Below are positions 54,397 to 64,000 of a stretch of DNA of 64,000 nucleotides, piece by piece. The notes beneath the pieces were generated by a model. The model was given only the letters and a program-made list of their open reading frames with translations, was not told the DNA's origin and did not search any database. The DNA is taken from positions 372,001 to 436,000 of the forward strand of contig JAVHZZ010000061.1 in assembly GCA_036250195.1 (NCBI GenBank), in the 5' to 3' direction. Made by a program: the position numbers and the translations under genes. Position 1 is the first letter of the stretch. Every line of letters begins with the position of its first letter. The DNA comes from Mixophyes australis. Lineage: Eukaryota; Chordata; Amphibia; Anura; Limnodynastidae.

Positions 54397-54488
54397 TGCC
54401 AGAAGCTGTAATGGAGACCCTCGTTGGAGATCCCAATGACACCTCCCCGAGGAATAAGGAAAACATCGCTGGACATTCCATCGCTGAG
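54397..54488 (+). CDS. Host gene copy 2, exon 1'
   Basis: 92 bp matching 13355-13446, ATG at 54411, acceptor tctccccag kept. One change swaps Arg for Pro (tcccgg to tccccg, giving NDTSPRNKEN). The donor reads gctgag/gttaaa instead of gctgag/gtaaaa, which weakens the +3 position. With a 9.3-kb intron now holding a hAT element, this copy may splice poorly, but nothing in the exon itself breaks the frame. Confidence 0.6.
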
Positions 54489-54806
54489 GTTAAATGTCTT
54501 GTCTACTATATTATATATGGAAGATCGTTGTTCAATTCTAAATTGAGGCACAGGTTAAGCTTCAACATTTGTGACAATGCGCTTATGTTGTAATATTGTT
54601 ACATTTTAGTTATATTATAAGTAATATTCAGTCTTTATTCCATACCTCCCAACTTTTGCAATCCCCAAATCAAAACAAAACACAGTTTGCAGCAGTGCGT
54701 CCATAAATGGAGGTGTGGTCACATCACAATGGGTGCGTGGCCACACCCTCATGGGCACCCTTTACCATCCTCCCCTAACAACGCCAAAGATTTTAGTCTC
54801 TTCTAG

Positions 54807-54814
54807 GTATAAAG
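54807..54814. repeat. hAT copy 2 target duplication (left)
   Basis: gtataaag, identical to 62732-62739 and present once in copy A of the duplication at 13764-13771 (tatgtataaagatgtacatg). Confidence 0.96.
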
Positions 54815-55035
54815 TAGGGATGAGCGCACTCGGATTTTTGAAATCCGAGCCCACCCGAACGTTGCGGATCCGAGTCGGATCCGAGACAGATCCGGGTATT
54901 GGCGCCAAATTCAAAAGTGAAACTGAGGCTCTGACTCATAATCCCGTTGTCGGATCTCGCGATACTCGGATCCTATAAATTCCCCGCTAGTCGCCGCCAT
55001 CTTCACTCGGGCATTGATCAGGGTAGAGGGAGGGT

Positions 55036-56105
55036 GTGTTAGGTGGTCCTCTGTGCTGTTTAGTTCTGTGCTGTTTAGTTCTGTGCTGTTTAGTTCTGTG
55101 CTGTTTAGTGCTGTGCTGTGCTGTGCTGTTTAGTGCTGTGCTGTGCTGTGCTGTGCTGTGCTGTGCTGTGTTCTGCAGTATCAGTCCAGTGGTGCTGTGT
55201 GCTGTGCTCTGTCCTTCTGAGGTCAGTGGTGCTGCTGGGTCCTGTGCTGTGTCCTGTTCAGTCCAGTGGTGCTGTGTCCTGTGCTCTGTGCTTCTAAGGG
55301 CATAGTTATTTCCCCAATATTCCCCTGTGTTTAAAAAAATAAAAAAAAGTTATTTTAAAAAATACCAAAAACTACTTTAATATTTTTTAATTACCACAAA
55401 ATTTTCACAACCAATCCTGCAGTATAAGCCCATTGGTACTGCAATATTACCAAGTTCACACATTCAGCAGTAAAAGTCCAGTGGTACTGCAATATTACAA
55501 AGTTTACACATTCTGCAGTATCAGTCCAGTGGTGCTGTGTCCTGTGCTCTGTCCTGCTGAGTTCCGTAGTGCTGCTGGATCCTGTGCCGTGTCCTGTTCA
55601 GTCCAGTGGTGCTGTGTCCTGTGCTCTGTGCTTCTAAGGGCATAGTTTTTTCCCCATTATTCCCAAGTTTTGTAAAAATAAAAAAAAAGTAAAAAAAAAG
55701 TAAAAAATTAAAAAAAACAAATAAATATAATAATTATAACCAAATTTGCAAAACCAATCCAGCATTATAAGTCCATTGGTACTGCAATATTACCAAGTTC
55801 ACACATTCTGCAGTATCAGTCCAGTGGTGCTGTGTCCTGTGCTCTGTCCTGCTGAGTTCCGTAGTGCTGCTGGGTCCTGTGCCGTGTCCTGTTCAGTCCA
55901 GTGGTGCTGTGTCCTGTGCTCTGTGCTTCTAAGGGCATAGTTATTTCCCCACTATTCCCAAGTTTTGTAAAAATAAAAAAAAGTAAAAAAAAGTAAAAAA
56001 TTAAAAAAAAAAAAATATATAATAATTATAACCAAATTTGCAAAACCAATCCAGCAGTATAAGTCCATTGGTACTGCAATATTACCAAGTTCACACATTC
56101 TGCAG
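55036..56105 (+). repeat. hAT copy 2 leader repeats
   Basis: (ctgtg)n run at about 55040-55172, then three related blocks (about 55173-55500, 55501-55800 and 55801-56105), one more than copy 1, each with tctgcagtatcagtccagtg-type starts and A-rich ends. Confidence 0.85.
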
Positions 56106-56111
56106 TATCTT

Positions 56112-59100
56112 GTGCTACATATAATGGAGACCAAAAATTTGGAGGATAAAGTAGGGAAAGATCAAGACCCACTTCCTCCTAATGTTGAAGCTGCTGCCAC
56201 TAGTCATGACATAGACGATGAAATGCCATCAACGTCGTCTTCCAAGCCCGATGCCCAATCTCGTAGTACCGGGCATGTAAAATCCAAAAAGCCAAAGTTA
56301 AGAAAAAGTAGCAAAAAGAGAAACTTAAAATCATCTGAGGAGAAACGTAAAGTTGCCAATATGCCATTTACGACACGGAGTGGCAAGGAACGGCTTAGGC
56401 CCTGGCCCGTGTTCATGACTAGTGGTTCAGCTTCACCCACGGATCTTAGCCCTCCTCCTCCTCCCCCCCCCTACAAAAAATTGAAGAGAGTTATGCTGTC
56501 AGCAACAAAACAGCAAACAACTCTGCCTTCTAAAGAGAAATTATCACAAATCCCCAAGGCGAGTCCAAGCGTGTTGGTGGTTGTCAAGCCTGACCTTCCC
56601 ATCACTGTACTTCCCATCACTGTACGGGAAGAGGTGGCTCGGGAGGAGGCTATTGATGATGTAGCTGGCGCTGTGGAGGAACTTGATGATGAGGATGGTG
56701 ATGTGGTTATTGTAAATGAGGCACCAGGGGGGGAAACAGCTGATGTCCATGGGATGAAAAAGCCCATCGTCATGCCTGGTCAGAAGACCAAAAAATGCAC
56801 CTCTTCGGTCTGGAGTTATTTTTATCCAAATCCAGACAACCAATGTATGGCAATATGTAGCTTATGTAAAGCTCAAATAAGCAGGGGTAAGGATCTTGCC
56901 CACCTAGGAACATCCTCCCTTATACGTCACCTGAATAACCTTCATAGTTCAGTGGTTAGTTCAGGAACTGGGGCTAGGACCCTCATCGGTACAGGGACAC
57001 CTAAATCCCGTGGTCCAGTTGGATACACACCAGCAACACCCTCCTCGTCAACTTCCTCCACAATCTCCATCAGATTCAGTCCTGCAGCCCAAGTCAGCAG
57101 CCAGACTGAGTCCTCCTCAATACGGGATTCATCCGAGGAATCCTGCAGCGGTACGCCTACTACTGCCACTGCTGCTGTTGCTGCTGTTAGTCGGTCATCT
57201 TCCCAGAGGGGAAGTCGTAAGACCGCTAAGTCTTTCACCAAACAATTGACCGTCCAACAGTCGTTTGCCATGACCACCAAATACGATAGTAGTCACCCTA
57301 TTGCAAAGCGTATAACTGCGGCTGTAACTGCAATGTTGGTGTTAGACGTGCGCCCGGTGTCCGCCATCAGTGGAGTGGGATTTAGAGGGTTGATGGAGGT
57401 ATTGTGTCCCCGGTACCAAATCCCCTCGAGATTCCACTTCACTAGGCAGGCGATACCAAAAATGTACAGAGAAGTACGATCAAGTGTCCTCAGTGCTCTT
57501 AAAAATGCGGTTGTACCCACTGTGCACTTAACCACGGACATGTGGACAAGTGGTTCTGGGCAAACGAAGGACTATATGACTGTGACAGCCCACTGGGTAG
57601 ATGCATCCCCTTCCGCAGCAACAGCAACAGCTGCATCAGTAGCAGCATCTACAAAATGGCAGCTCATGCAAAGGCAGGCAACATTGTGCATTACAGGCTT
57701 TAATAAGAGGCACAACGCTGACAACATATTAGAGAAAATGAGGGAAATTATCTCCCAGTGGCTTACCCCACTTAGACTCTCATGGGGATTTGTGGTGTCA
57801 GACAATGCCAGTAACATTGTGCGGGCATTAAATATGGGCAATTTCCAGCACGTCCCATGTTTTGCCCACACCATTAATTTGGTGGTGCAGCATTACCTCA
57901 AGAGTGACAGGGGTGTGCAGGAGATGCTTGCGGTGGCCCGCAAAATTGCTGGACACTTTCGGCATTCAGCCAGTGCCTACCGCAGACTAGAGGCACATCA
58001 AAAAAGCTTGAACCTGCCCTGCCATCACCTCAAACAAGAGGTTGTGACGCGCTGGAACTCCACCCTCTATATGCTGCAGAGGATGGAGGAGCAGCAAAAG
58101 GCCATTCAGGCCTACACAGCCACCTACGACATAGGCAAAGGAGTGGGGATGCGCCTCAGTCAAGCGCAGTGGAGACTGATTTCCGTGTTGTGCAAGGTTC
58201 TGCAGCCATTTGAACTTGCCACACGAGAAGTCAGTTCCGACACTGCCAGCTTGAGTCAGGTCATTCCCCTGATCAGGCTGTTGCAGAAGCAGCTGGAGAA
58301 AGTGAGGGAGGAGCTGGTAAGCCATTGCGATTACAGCAAGCATGTAGCTCTTGTGGATGTAGCCCTTCGTACGCTTTGCCAGGATCCGAGGGTGGTCACT
58401 CTTTTAAAGTCAGAGGAATACATTCTGGCCACCGTGCTCGATCCTCGGTTTAAAGCGTATGTTGTGTCTCTGTTTCCGGCGGACACAAGTCTACAGCGGT
58501 GCAAAGACCTGCTGGTCAGGAGATTGTCCTCTGAAGAGGACCGTGACATGCCAACAGCTCCACCCTCATTTTCTTCCACATCTATGGCTGCGAGGAAAAA
58601 GCTCAGTTTTCCCAAAAGAGGCACTGGCGGGGATGCTGATAACATCTGGTCCGGACTGAAGGACCTGCCAACCATTGCAGACATGTCTACTCTCGCTGCA
58701 TTGGATGCTGTGACAATAGAAAAAATTGTGGATGATTACTTTGCTGACACCATCCAAGTAGACATGTCAGACAGTCCATATTGTTACTGGCAGGAAAAAA
58801 AGGCAGTTTGGAAGCCCCTGTACAAACTGGCTCTATTTTACCTGAGTTGTCCCCCCTCCAGTGTGTACTCGGAAAGAGTTTTTAGTGCAGCGGGGAACCT
58901 GGTCAGTGAGCGGCGAAGGAGGTTGCTTCCTCACAACGTTGAAAAAATGATGTTTATAAAAATGAATAATCAATTCCTCAATGAAGTACAGCACTGCCCT
59001 CCAGATACTACAGAGGGACCTGTGGTTGTGGAGTCCAGCGGGGACGAATTGATAATGTGTGATGAGGAGGAAGTACACACTGTAGGGGGAGAGGAATCAG

Positions 59101-59135
59101 AGGTTGAGGATGAGGACGACATCTTGCCTCAGTAG
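56112..59135 (+). CDS. hAT transposase with BED zinc finger, copy 2
   Basis: 1007 residues, nearly identical to copy 1: BED finger at about 231-280, catalytic Asp residues in TTDMWTSGSG and VVSDNASN, the CFAH motif, and Glu in SVYSERVFSAAGNL, all present. By eye it differs by six amino-acid substitutions (for example WLLMQ to WQLMQ, GKTKDY to GQTKDY, DYTKH to DYSKH) and a five-residue insertion. The insertion comes from an exact 15-bp tandem duplication (cttcccatcactgta) near 56595-56624, giving LPITVLPITV. No stop or shift is seen. Confidence 0.95.
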   Translation: MLHIMETKNLEDKVGKDQDPLPPNVEAAATSHDIDDEMPSTSSSKPDAQSRSTGHVKSKKPKLRKSSKKRNLKSSEEKRKVANMPFTTRSGKERLRPWPVFMTSGSASPTDLSPPPPPPPYKKLKRVMLSATKQQTTLPSKEKLSQIPKASPSVLVVVKPDLPITVLPITVREEVAREEAIDDVAGAVEELDDEDGDVVIVNEAPGGETADVHGMKKPIVMPGQKTKKCTSSVWSYFYPNPDNQCMAICSLCKAQISRGKDLAHLGTSSLIRHLNNLHSSVVSSGTGARTLIGTGTPKSRGPVGYTPATPSSSTSSTISIRFSPAAQVSSQTESSSIRDSSEESCSGTPTTATAAVAAVSRSSSQRGSRKTAKSFTKQLTVQQSFAMTTKYDSSHPIAKRITAAVTAMLVLDVRPVSAISGVGFRGLMEVLCPRYQIPSRFHFTRQAIPKMYREVRSSVLSALKNAVVPTVHLTTDMWTSGSGQTKDYMTVTAHWVDASPSAATATAASVAASTKWQLMQRQATLCITGFNKRHNADNILEKMREIISQWLTPLRLSWGFVVSDNASNIVRALNMGNFQHVPCFAHTINLVVQHYLKSDRGVQEMLAVARKIAGHFRHSASAYRRLEAHQKSLNLPCHHLKQEVVTRWNSTLYMLQRMEEQQKAIQAYTATYDIGKGVGMRLSQAQWRLISVLCKVLQPFELATREVSSDTASLSQVIPLIRLLQKQLEKVREELVSHCDYSKHVALVDVALRTLCQDPRVVTLLKSEEYILATVLDPRFKAYVVSLFPADTSLQRCKDLLVRRLSSEEDRDMPTAPPSFSSTSMAARKKLSFPKRGTGGDADNIWSGLKDLPTIADMSTLAALDAVTIEKIVDDYFADTIQVDMSDSPYCYWQEKKAVWKPLYKLALFYLSCPPSSVYSERVFSAAGNLVSERRRRLLPHNVEKMMFIKMNNQFLNEVQHCPPDTTEGPVVVESSGDELIMCDEEEVHTVGGEESEVEDEDDILPQ

Positions 59136-61523
59136 AGCCTGTTTAGTCTGTACAGGGAGAGATGAATAGCTTTTTTGGTGTGGGGGCCCAAACAAACCAA
59201 TCATTTCAGTCAAAGTTGTTTGGTAGGCCCTGTCGCTGAAATGATTTGTGTGTTAAAGTGTGCATGTCCTATTTCAACAGCAGACCTCTCAACTGCAGCT
59301 CATCCCTCCTCTGCGGGGATAATGTCTCCTGTGCTCTGACACGTCACTCTGTGTACTCTCAGCCTCAGGATCTGACACTACAGCTACCATGCCTCTTGTA
59401 GCAGCCCTCACTCCAGGGCCTCTTCCATGTGCAGTGTCCCCCTCTCTCTTGGGTTCACTATAGTGGCATGGAGTTCTCCCCCATCATCCAGGGCACACAT
59501 TCCTTGCCCTGGCTCAGTCACCACACTCAGACTTCCAGGCAATGCTGGGGGAGCCTGGGAGCTTCCACCCCAGGTCCCCAGCTACAACTCTCCTCTCCTG
59601 TGTCTTCTCTCTCTTTCTGACACTTTAAAGATCGTGCCTTTAAATGAAAAAGTCAGTCTTCATTGCACGACTATGTGCAAGTGCAACAGGGACATTTTTT
59701 TGGGTTTACAAAGTCAAACAATAACACTACGACCCTGTCTGTCTGGGGTCTGTCAATGACGAATTGTCTGGAGGAGGTATTGTGGCCCCGGTATCAAATT
59801 GGGTACCGGGGCCACCCCACTATGCAGTCCAGATACTTGTTTGGTGGAATTCCGACACGTGGAGGGTTTTTAAATTATATTGTGGCCTCGGTACCAAATT
59901 GTGTACCGGGGCCACCCCACTACGCAGTCCAGATACTTGTTTGGTGGAATTCAGACCAGTTGAGGGTTTTATTATTATATTGTGTGGACCACTCTATCTA
60001 TACCACACTACAACTCTATACCACTCTATTTCCTACTTTAATTCTATTTAATTCTATTTCCTACTTTAATTCTATTACTAATTAATTACCATAAAGAGGA
60101 ACAAAAAAAACCAATTTTACCAAAAGTATAATATGACTTAGACTTACAAACACTACACTTGAAAGATCGTGCCTTTAAATGAAAAAGTCAGTCTTCATTG
60201 CACGACTATGTGCAAGTGCAACAGGGACATTTTTTTGGGTTTACAAAGTCAAACAATAACACTACGACCCTGTCTGTCTGGGGTCTGTCAATGACGAATT
60301 GTCTGGAGCATGTTTGGAGGAGGTATTGTGGCCCCGGTATCAAATTGGGTACCGGGGCCACCCCACTACGCAGTCCAGATACTTGTTTGGTGGAATTCCG
60401 ACACGTGGAGGGTTTTTAAATTATATTGTGGCCTCGGTACCAAATTGTGTACCGGGGCCACCCCACTACGCAGTCCAGATACTTGTTTGGTGGAATTCAG
60501 ACCAGTTGAGGGTTTTATTATTATATTGTGTGGACCACTCTATCTATACCACACTACAACTCTATACCACTCTATTTCCTACTTTAATTCTATTTAATTC
60601 TATTTCCTACTTTAATTCTATTACTAATTAATTACCATAAAGAGGAACAAAAAAAACCAATTTTACCAAAAGTATAATATGACTTAGACTTACAAACACT
60701 ACACTTGAAAGATCGTGCCTTTAAATGAAAAAGTCAGTCTTCATTGCATGACTATGTGCAACAGGGACAGTTTTTTTGTTTACAAAGTCAACTAATAACA
60801 CTTGGACCCTGTCTGTCTTTAACATACTTGATGGGATCTCAATGACGAATTGTCTGTAGCATGTTTGGAGGAGGTATTGTGGCCCCGGTATCAAATTGTG
60901 TACCGGGGCCACCACACTACGCAGTCCAGATACTTGTTTGGTGGAATTCTGACACGTGGAGGGTGTATTTATTTTATTGTGGCCCCGGTATCAAATTGGG
61001 TACCGGGGCCACCCCACTACGCAGTCCAGATACTTGTTTGGTGGAATTCTGACACGTGGAGGGTGTATTTATTTTATTGTGGCCCCGGTATCAAATTGGG
61101 TACCGGGGCCACCCCACTACGCAGTCCAGATACTTGTTTGGTGGAATTCTGACACGTGGAGGGTGTATTTATTTTATTGTGGCCCCGGTATCAAATTGGG
61201 TACCGGGGCCACCCCACTACGCAGTCCAGATACTTGTTTGGTGGAATTCTGACACGTGGAGGGTTTTTTAATTATATTGTGGCCTCGGTACCAAATTGTG
61301 TACCGGGGCCACCACACTACGCAGTCAAGATAGATAGATGCGTATCATAGATAAAGTACATTCAGTGGTGTGGGGCAAATTGAAAAATATTCCAAATGCA
61401 CTGACATTATCAAAAACAAGAGGTTGTCACACGCTAAAACTCCAACATGTATATGATGGAGAGGATGGAGGAGCAGCCGTATGTGTAGTGTAATGCAGAT
61501 CTGTTGAAGGTTTTTTATATATT
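59136..61523 (+). repeat. hAT copy 2 3' blocks: 540-bp duplication and 100-bp units
   Basis: A block starting gatcgtgcctttaaatg occurs at 59630, 60164 and 60711 (534 and 547 bp apart). Within and after it, units carry ggccccggta, a 10-base loop and taccggggcc (a perfect 10-bp inverted repeat), followed by ccactacgcagtccagatac. From 60876 to 61276 these recur at exactly 100-bp spacing, four units. Copy 1 has only two such units. Confidence 0.92.
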
Positions 61524-62416
61524 TTATTGTGGTGCCCAGTGCCCACTCCTCTACGCAGTCCAGGTACATTTATTGGTGCGAATCATAAAAGTTCAGGGTT
61601 TTTAATATATCTTGTGGTGACCCACTCCTCTACGCAGTCCAGGTACAATTATTGGTGCGAATCATAAAAGTTCAGGGTTTTTAATATATTGTGGTGACCC
61701 ACTCCTCTACGCAGTCCAGGTACAATTATTGGTGCGAATCATAAAAGTTCAGGGTTTTTAATATATTGTGGTGACCCACTCCTCTACGCAGTCCAGGTAC
61801 AATTATTGGTGCGAATCATAAAAGTTCAGGGTTTTTAAGATATTGTGGTGACCCACTCCTCTACGCAGTCCAGGTACATTTATTGGTGCGAATCATAAAA
61901 GTTCAGGGTTTTTAATATATCTTGTGGTGACCCACTCCTCTACGCAGTCCAGGTACAATTATTGGTGCGAATCATAAAAGTTCAGGGTTTTTAATATATT
62001 GTGGTGACCCACTCCTCTACGCAGTCCAGGTACAATTATTGGTGCGAATCATAAAAGTTCAGGGTTTTTAAGATATTGTGGTGACCCACTCCTCTACGCA
62101 GTCCAGGTACAATTATTGGTGGGAATCATAAAAGTTCAGGGTTTTTAAGATATTGTGGTGACCCACTCCTCTACGCAGTCCAGGTACAATTATTGGTGGG
62201 AATCATAAAAGTTCAGGGTTTTTAAGATATTGTGGTGACCCACTCCTCTACGCAGTCCAGGTACAATTATTGGTGCGAATCATAAAAGTTCAGGGTTTTT
62301 AAGATATTGTGGTGACCCACTCCTCTACGCAGTCCAGGTACAATTATTGGTGCGAATCATAAAAGTTCAGGGTTTTTAATATATATTGTGGTGACCCACT
62401 CCTCTACGCAGTCCAG
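61524..62416 (+). repeat. 77-bp minisatellite of hAT copy 2
   Basis: About 11 units of the same 77-bp repeat as copy 1, ending at the same gcagtccagaaagatac boundary 315 bp before the element's end. The copy number differs by about nine units between two otherwise near-identical elements. Confidence 0.96.
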
Positions 62417-62757
62417 AAAGATACCTTGTTGCAACGTTTTGGACTAATAACTATATTGTGAGGTGTTCAGAATACACTGTAAATTAGTGGAAATGCTTGT
62501 TATTGAATGTTATTGAGGTTACTAATAGCCTAGGAGTGAAAATAAGCACAAAAACTTGATTTTTAAACTTTTTATGTTTTTTTCAAAAAAAATCCGAATC
62601 CAATACCTTAAATCCGAACCGAGACCTTTCGTCAAGTGTTTTGCGAGACAAATCCGAACCTCAAAAATAACGAAAATCCGGATCCAAAACACAAAACACG
62701 AGACCTCAAAAGTCGCCGGTGCACATCCCTAGTATAAAGATGTACATGTAATATTAT

Positions 62758-63515
62758 GGCCCAGATTCATGTTCAGACTTATCTTGCGTGAATTAGACCT
62801 GCGCTTGCTCCAAAACAGACTTTACTCCAATTAACGCAATTGCATGTAATTCATGTCCAAAGCAAATGACACTTACGACTGCCTACAACACATAAGGGAA
62901 CAATGGTGGCAAGGTTTTTCTCCTGGACAAAATCATGTTACAATGCAAGGGGTGAAAATAGGGTTATTATTTAGCACATAAGATAAATACTGGCTGTTTT
63001 TCATGTAACACACAAATACTTAATAGCTTTAATTTTACACTGAAATTTAAAGTTGATCTAGGACATGCCCAACCCCAACTATAAATCTACCATGACATTT
63101 TAAATTTGCCTCCCACTCCAAGGCAACATGGTTTTGCCAAGATGCAAAGTTACTCCTTTTTTTACTTATTTTCTTTTCCTTAACAAAACAGGCCCATTGT
63201 ATGTACAATATGCATTAAGGAGATCTTGATTTATGTATTTAATGTAAAAAAAATATAAATATGATTATACTGTTTAGAGTTGTTCATCATTTTTTTTCTA
63301 GGCTTTATTTAAATACCTTATATTGCACATACGCTTGTGTGTATACTGCGCTGTGCTCTGTTAATGTACAACATGTAACGTTTAGGCAGATTGCACTTAC
63401 ACCCAGATTCAAACTGAAACACATCTTGATGTCCGCTTGGATTTGAATATGGGTTCCGTGATCTTTTCTTAAGAGCAAGTTAGGTGCAAGTTGCGTTCGG
63501 ACTTGAATCAGGCCC
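62758..63515. mobile_element. Inverted-repeat element (copy B counterpart of 13791-14548)
   Basis: The same element as in intron 1 of copy A, inherited through the duplication. It lies 19 bp after the hAT copy 2 target duplication. Confidence 0.5.
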
Positions 63516-63842
63516 TATATGAGCCTCCTCTTCAAGGTTCTCATGTTTCCCTAACATGATCCTCACCAGGTAGTGGTCCAGGTACCAGTTATTCCCACCA
63601 ATGGTTCTTTAACATCCATCTTGCAAAGAGCCTGTGGTATGAATCAGCAGTCATTTTTATACCAGTATCATGTAAATTTCATCACTTAAATTCAAAGTTG
63701 AAATGTATTAATAGTTTCTAGTAACCTCTGTCCATGTTATTCCAATTCACTGGCTTTCCTTTGTATTGAGAGTCATTCATTTGTTTCCCTCCTACAGTAT
63801 GTTTGTAATGACATTTACTTTTTATTTTCCCGGTTGTCTTAG

Positions 63843-63902
63843 GAGAGTGTATCAAGCCCGAAGTCACCACCACAGGGATTTTATGTGGGCTCCAGCTCGG
63901 AG
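63843..63902 (+). CDS. Host gene copy 2, exon 2'
   Basis: 60 bp identical to 14876-14935, with the same ttgtcttag acceptor and gtattttc donor, encoding [20 protein letters not shown]. The window ends 98 bp later, just before the point where copy A carries its intron 2 hAT element, so I cannot say whether copy B has it. Confidence 0.7.
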
Positions 63903-64000
63903 GTATTTTCTACATATATAACTTTCTAAAGATATAAGTCTTTCCATCAGTGGACTCTTCATTTTATATTTACTTATTTTACACCAATGGTATATGGTTG

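Larger units (their letters stand above)
54815..62731 (+). mobile_element. Full-length hAT transposon, copy 2
   Basis: 7917 bp between exact duplications gtataaag. Ends, subterminal motifs and layout match copy 1. Differences: an extra leader block of about 370 bp, a missing 1-kb 3' segment, duplicated 3' blocks of about 540 bp, more 100-bp units, and only about 11 of the 77-bp units. The transposase frame is intact. It lies in intron 1 of the duplicated host gene, in the same direction as the gene. Confidence 0.97.
51989..64000 (+). repeat. Segmental duplication, copy B (carries hAT copy 2)
   Basis: Matches 10959-15034 in the same order and direction; after removing 7925 bp (element plus one target duplication) the lengths agree within about 20 bp. 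It starts at an (ATT)n run that abuts the end of hAT copy 3. It contains host exons 1' and 2', MITEs at 52613-52908 and 62758-63515, and continues past the window edge. The first 300 bp differ from copy A more than the rest. Confidence 0.95.

Overview
This is a nuclear genome window from a vertebrate, most likely a frog. The signs are an amphibian-type C2H2 zinc-finger (KRAB-like) leader at the left edge, hAT, Ngaro/DIRS-like, chromovirus Gypsy, L1 and L2 repeats of the kinds common in anurans, and genes split by GT-AG introns. There is no bacterial-style gene organisation, and I recognise no tRNA or rRNA gene. I cannot name the species.

Layout. 1-564 holds a broken zinc-finger leader on the minus strand. 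1.2-8.1 kb is mainly old L1 and L2 pieces, small inverted-repeat elements, a 34-bp minisatellite and a hAT fragment, with one unassigned minus-strand exon beside a promoter-like stretch near 3.4-3.8 kb. 8.7-10.9 kb holds three head-to-tail promoter-like units of about 870 bp. 13.36-22.15 kb carries the one host gene I can build: eight coding exons on the plus strand, all in phase 0, about 276 residues, with five exons of 57-60 bp that are copies of one exon-plus-intron module. I do not recognise the protein.

22.9-32.8 kb is a nest of Ngaro/DIRS-like retrotransposon pieces (reverse transcriptase, tyrosine recombinase and SGNH hydrolase remnants). It was split by a young, structurally complete chromovirus Gypsy element on the minus strand (23143-28666) with 643-bp LTRs, a 5-bp target duplication, intact gag and pol, and a textbook -1 frameshift signal. 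32.9-36.1 kb holds a degenerate satellite, an older gag-pol remnant with a solo LTR inside it, and an exon-like open frame.

36-64 kb is dominated by three related hAT transposons. Two are nearly identical and full length (36075-43947 and 54815-62731), with intact BED-finger transposases of 1002 and 1007 residues and perfect 8-bp target duplications. The third (45167-51988) is dead: its leader holds 34 exact 100-bp repeats and most of its transposase is inverted. From 51989 to the window end the sequence repeats 10959-15034, including the first two exons of the host gene. The second intact hAT sits in intron 1 of that copy, and the unoccupied site is still visible in the first copy at about 13764-13771.

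How it fits together: a host gene built by tandem exon duplication was itself partly duplicated. A hAT copy then landed in the younger duplicate. The hAT elements carry their own expanding minisatellites, which appear to derive in part from transposase coding sequence.
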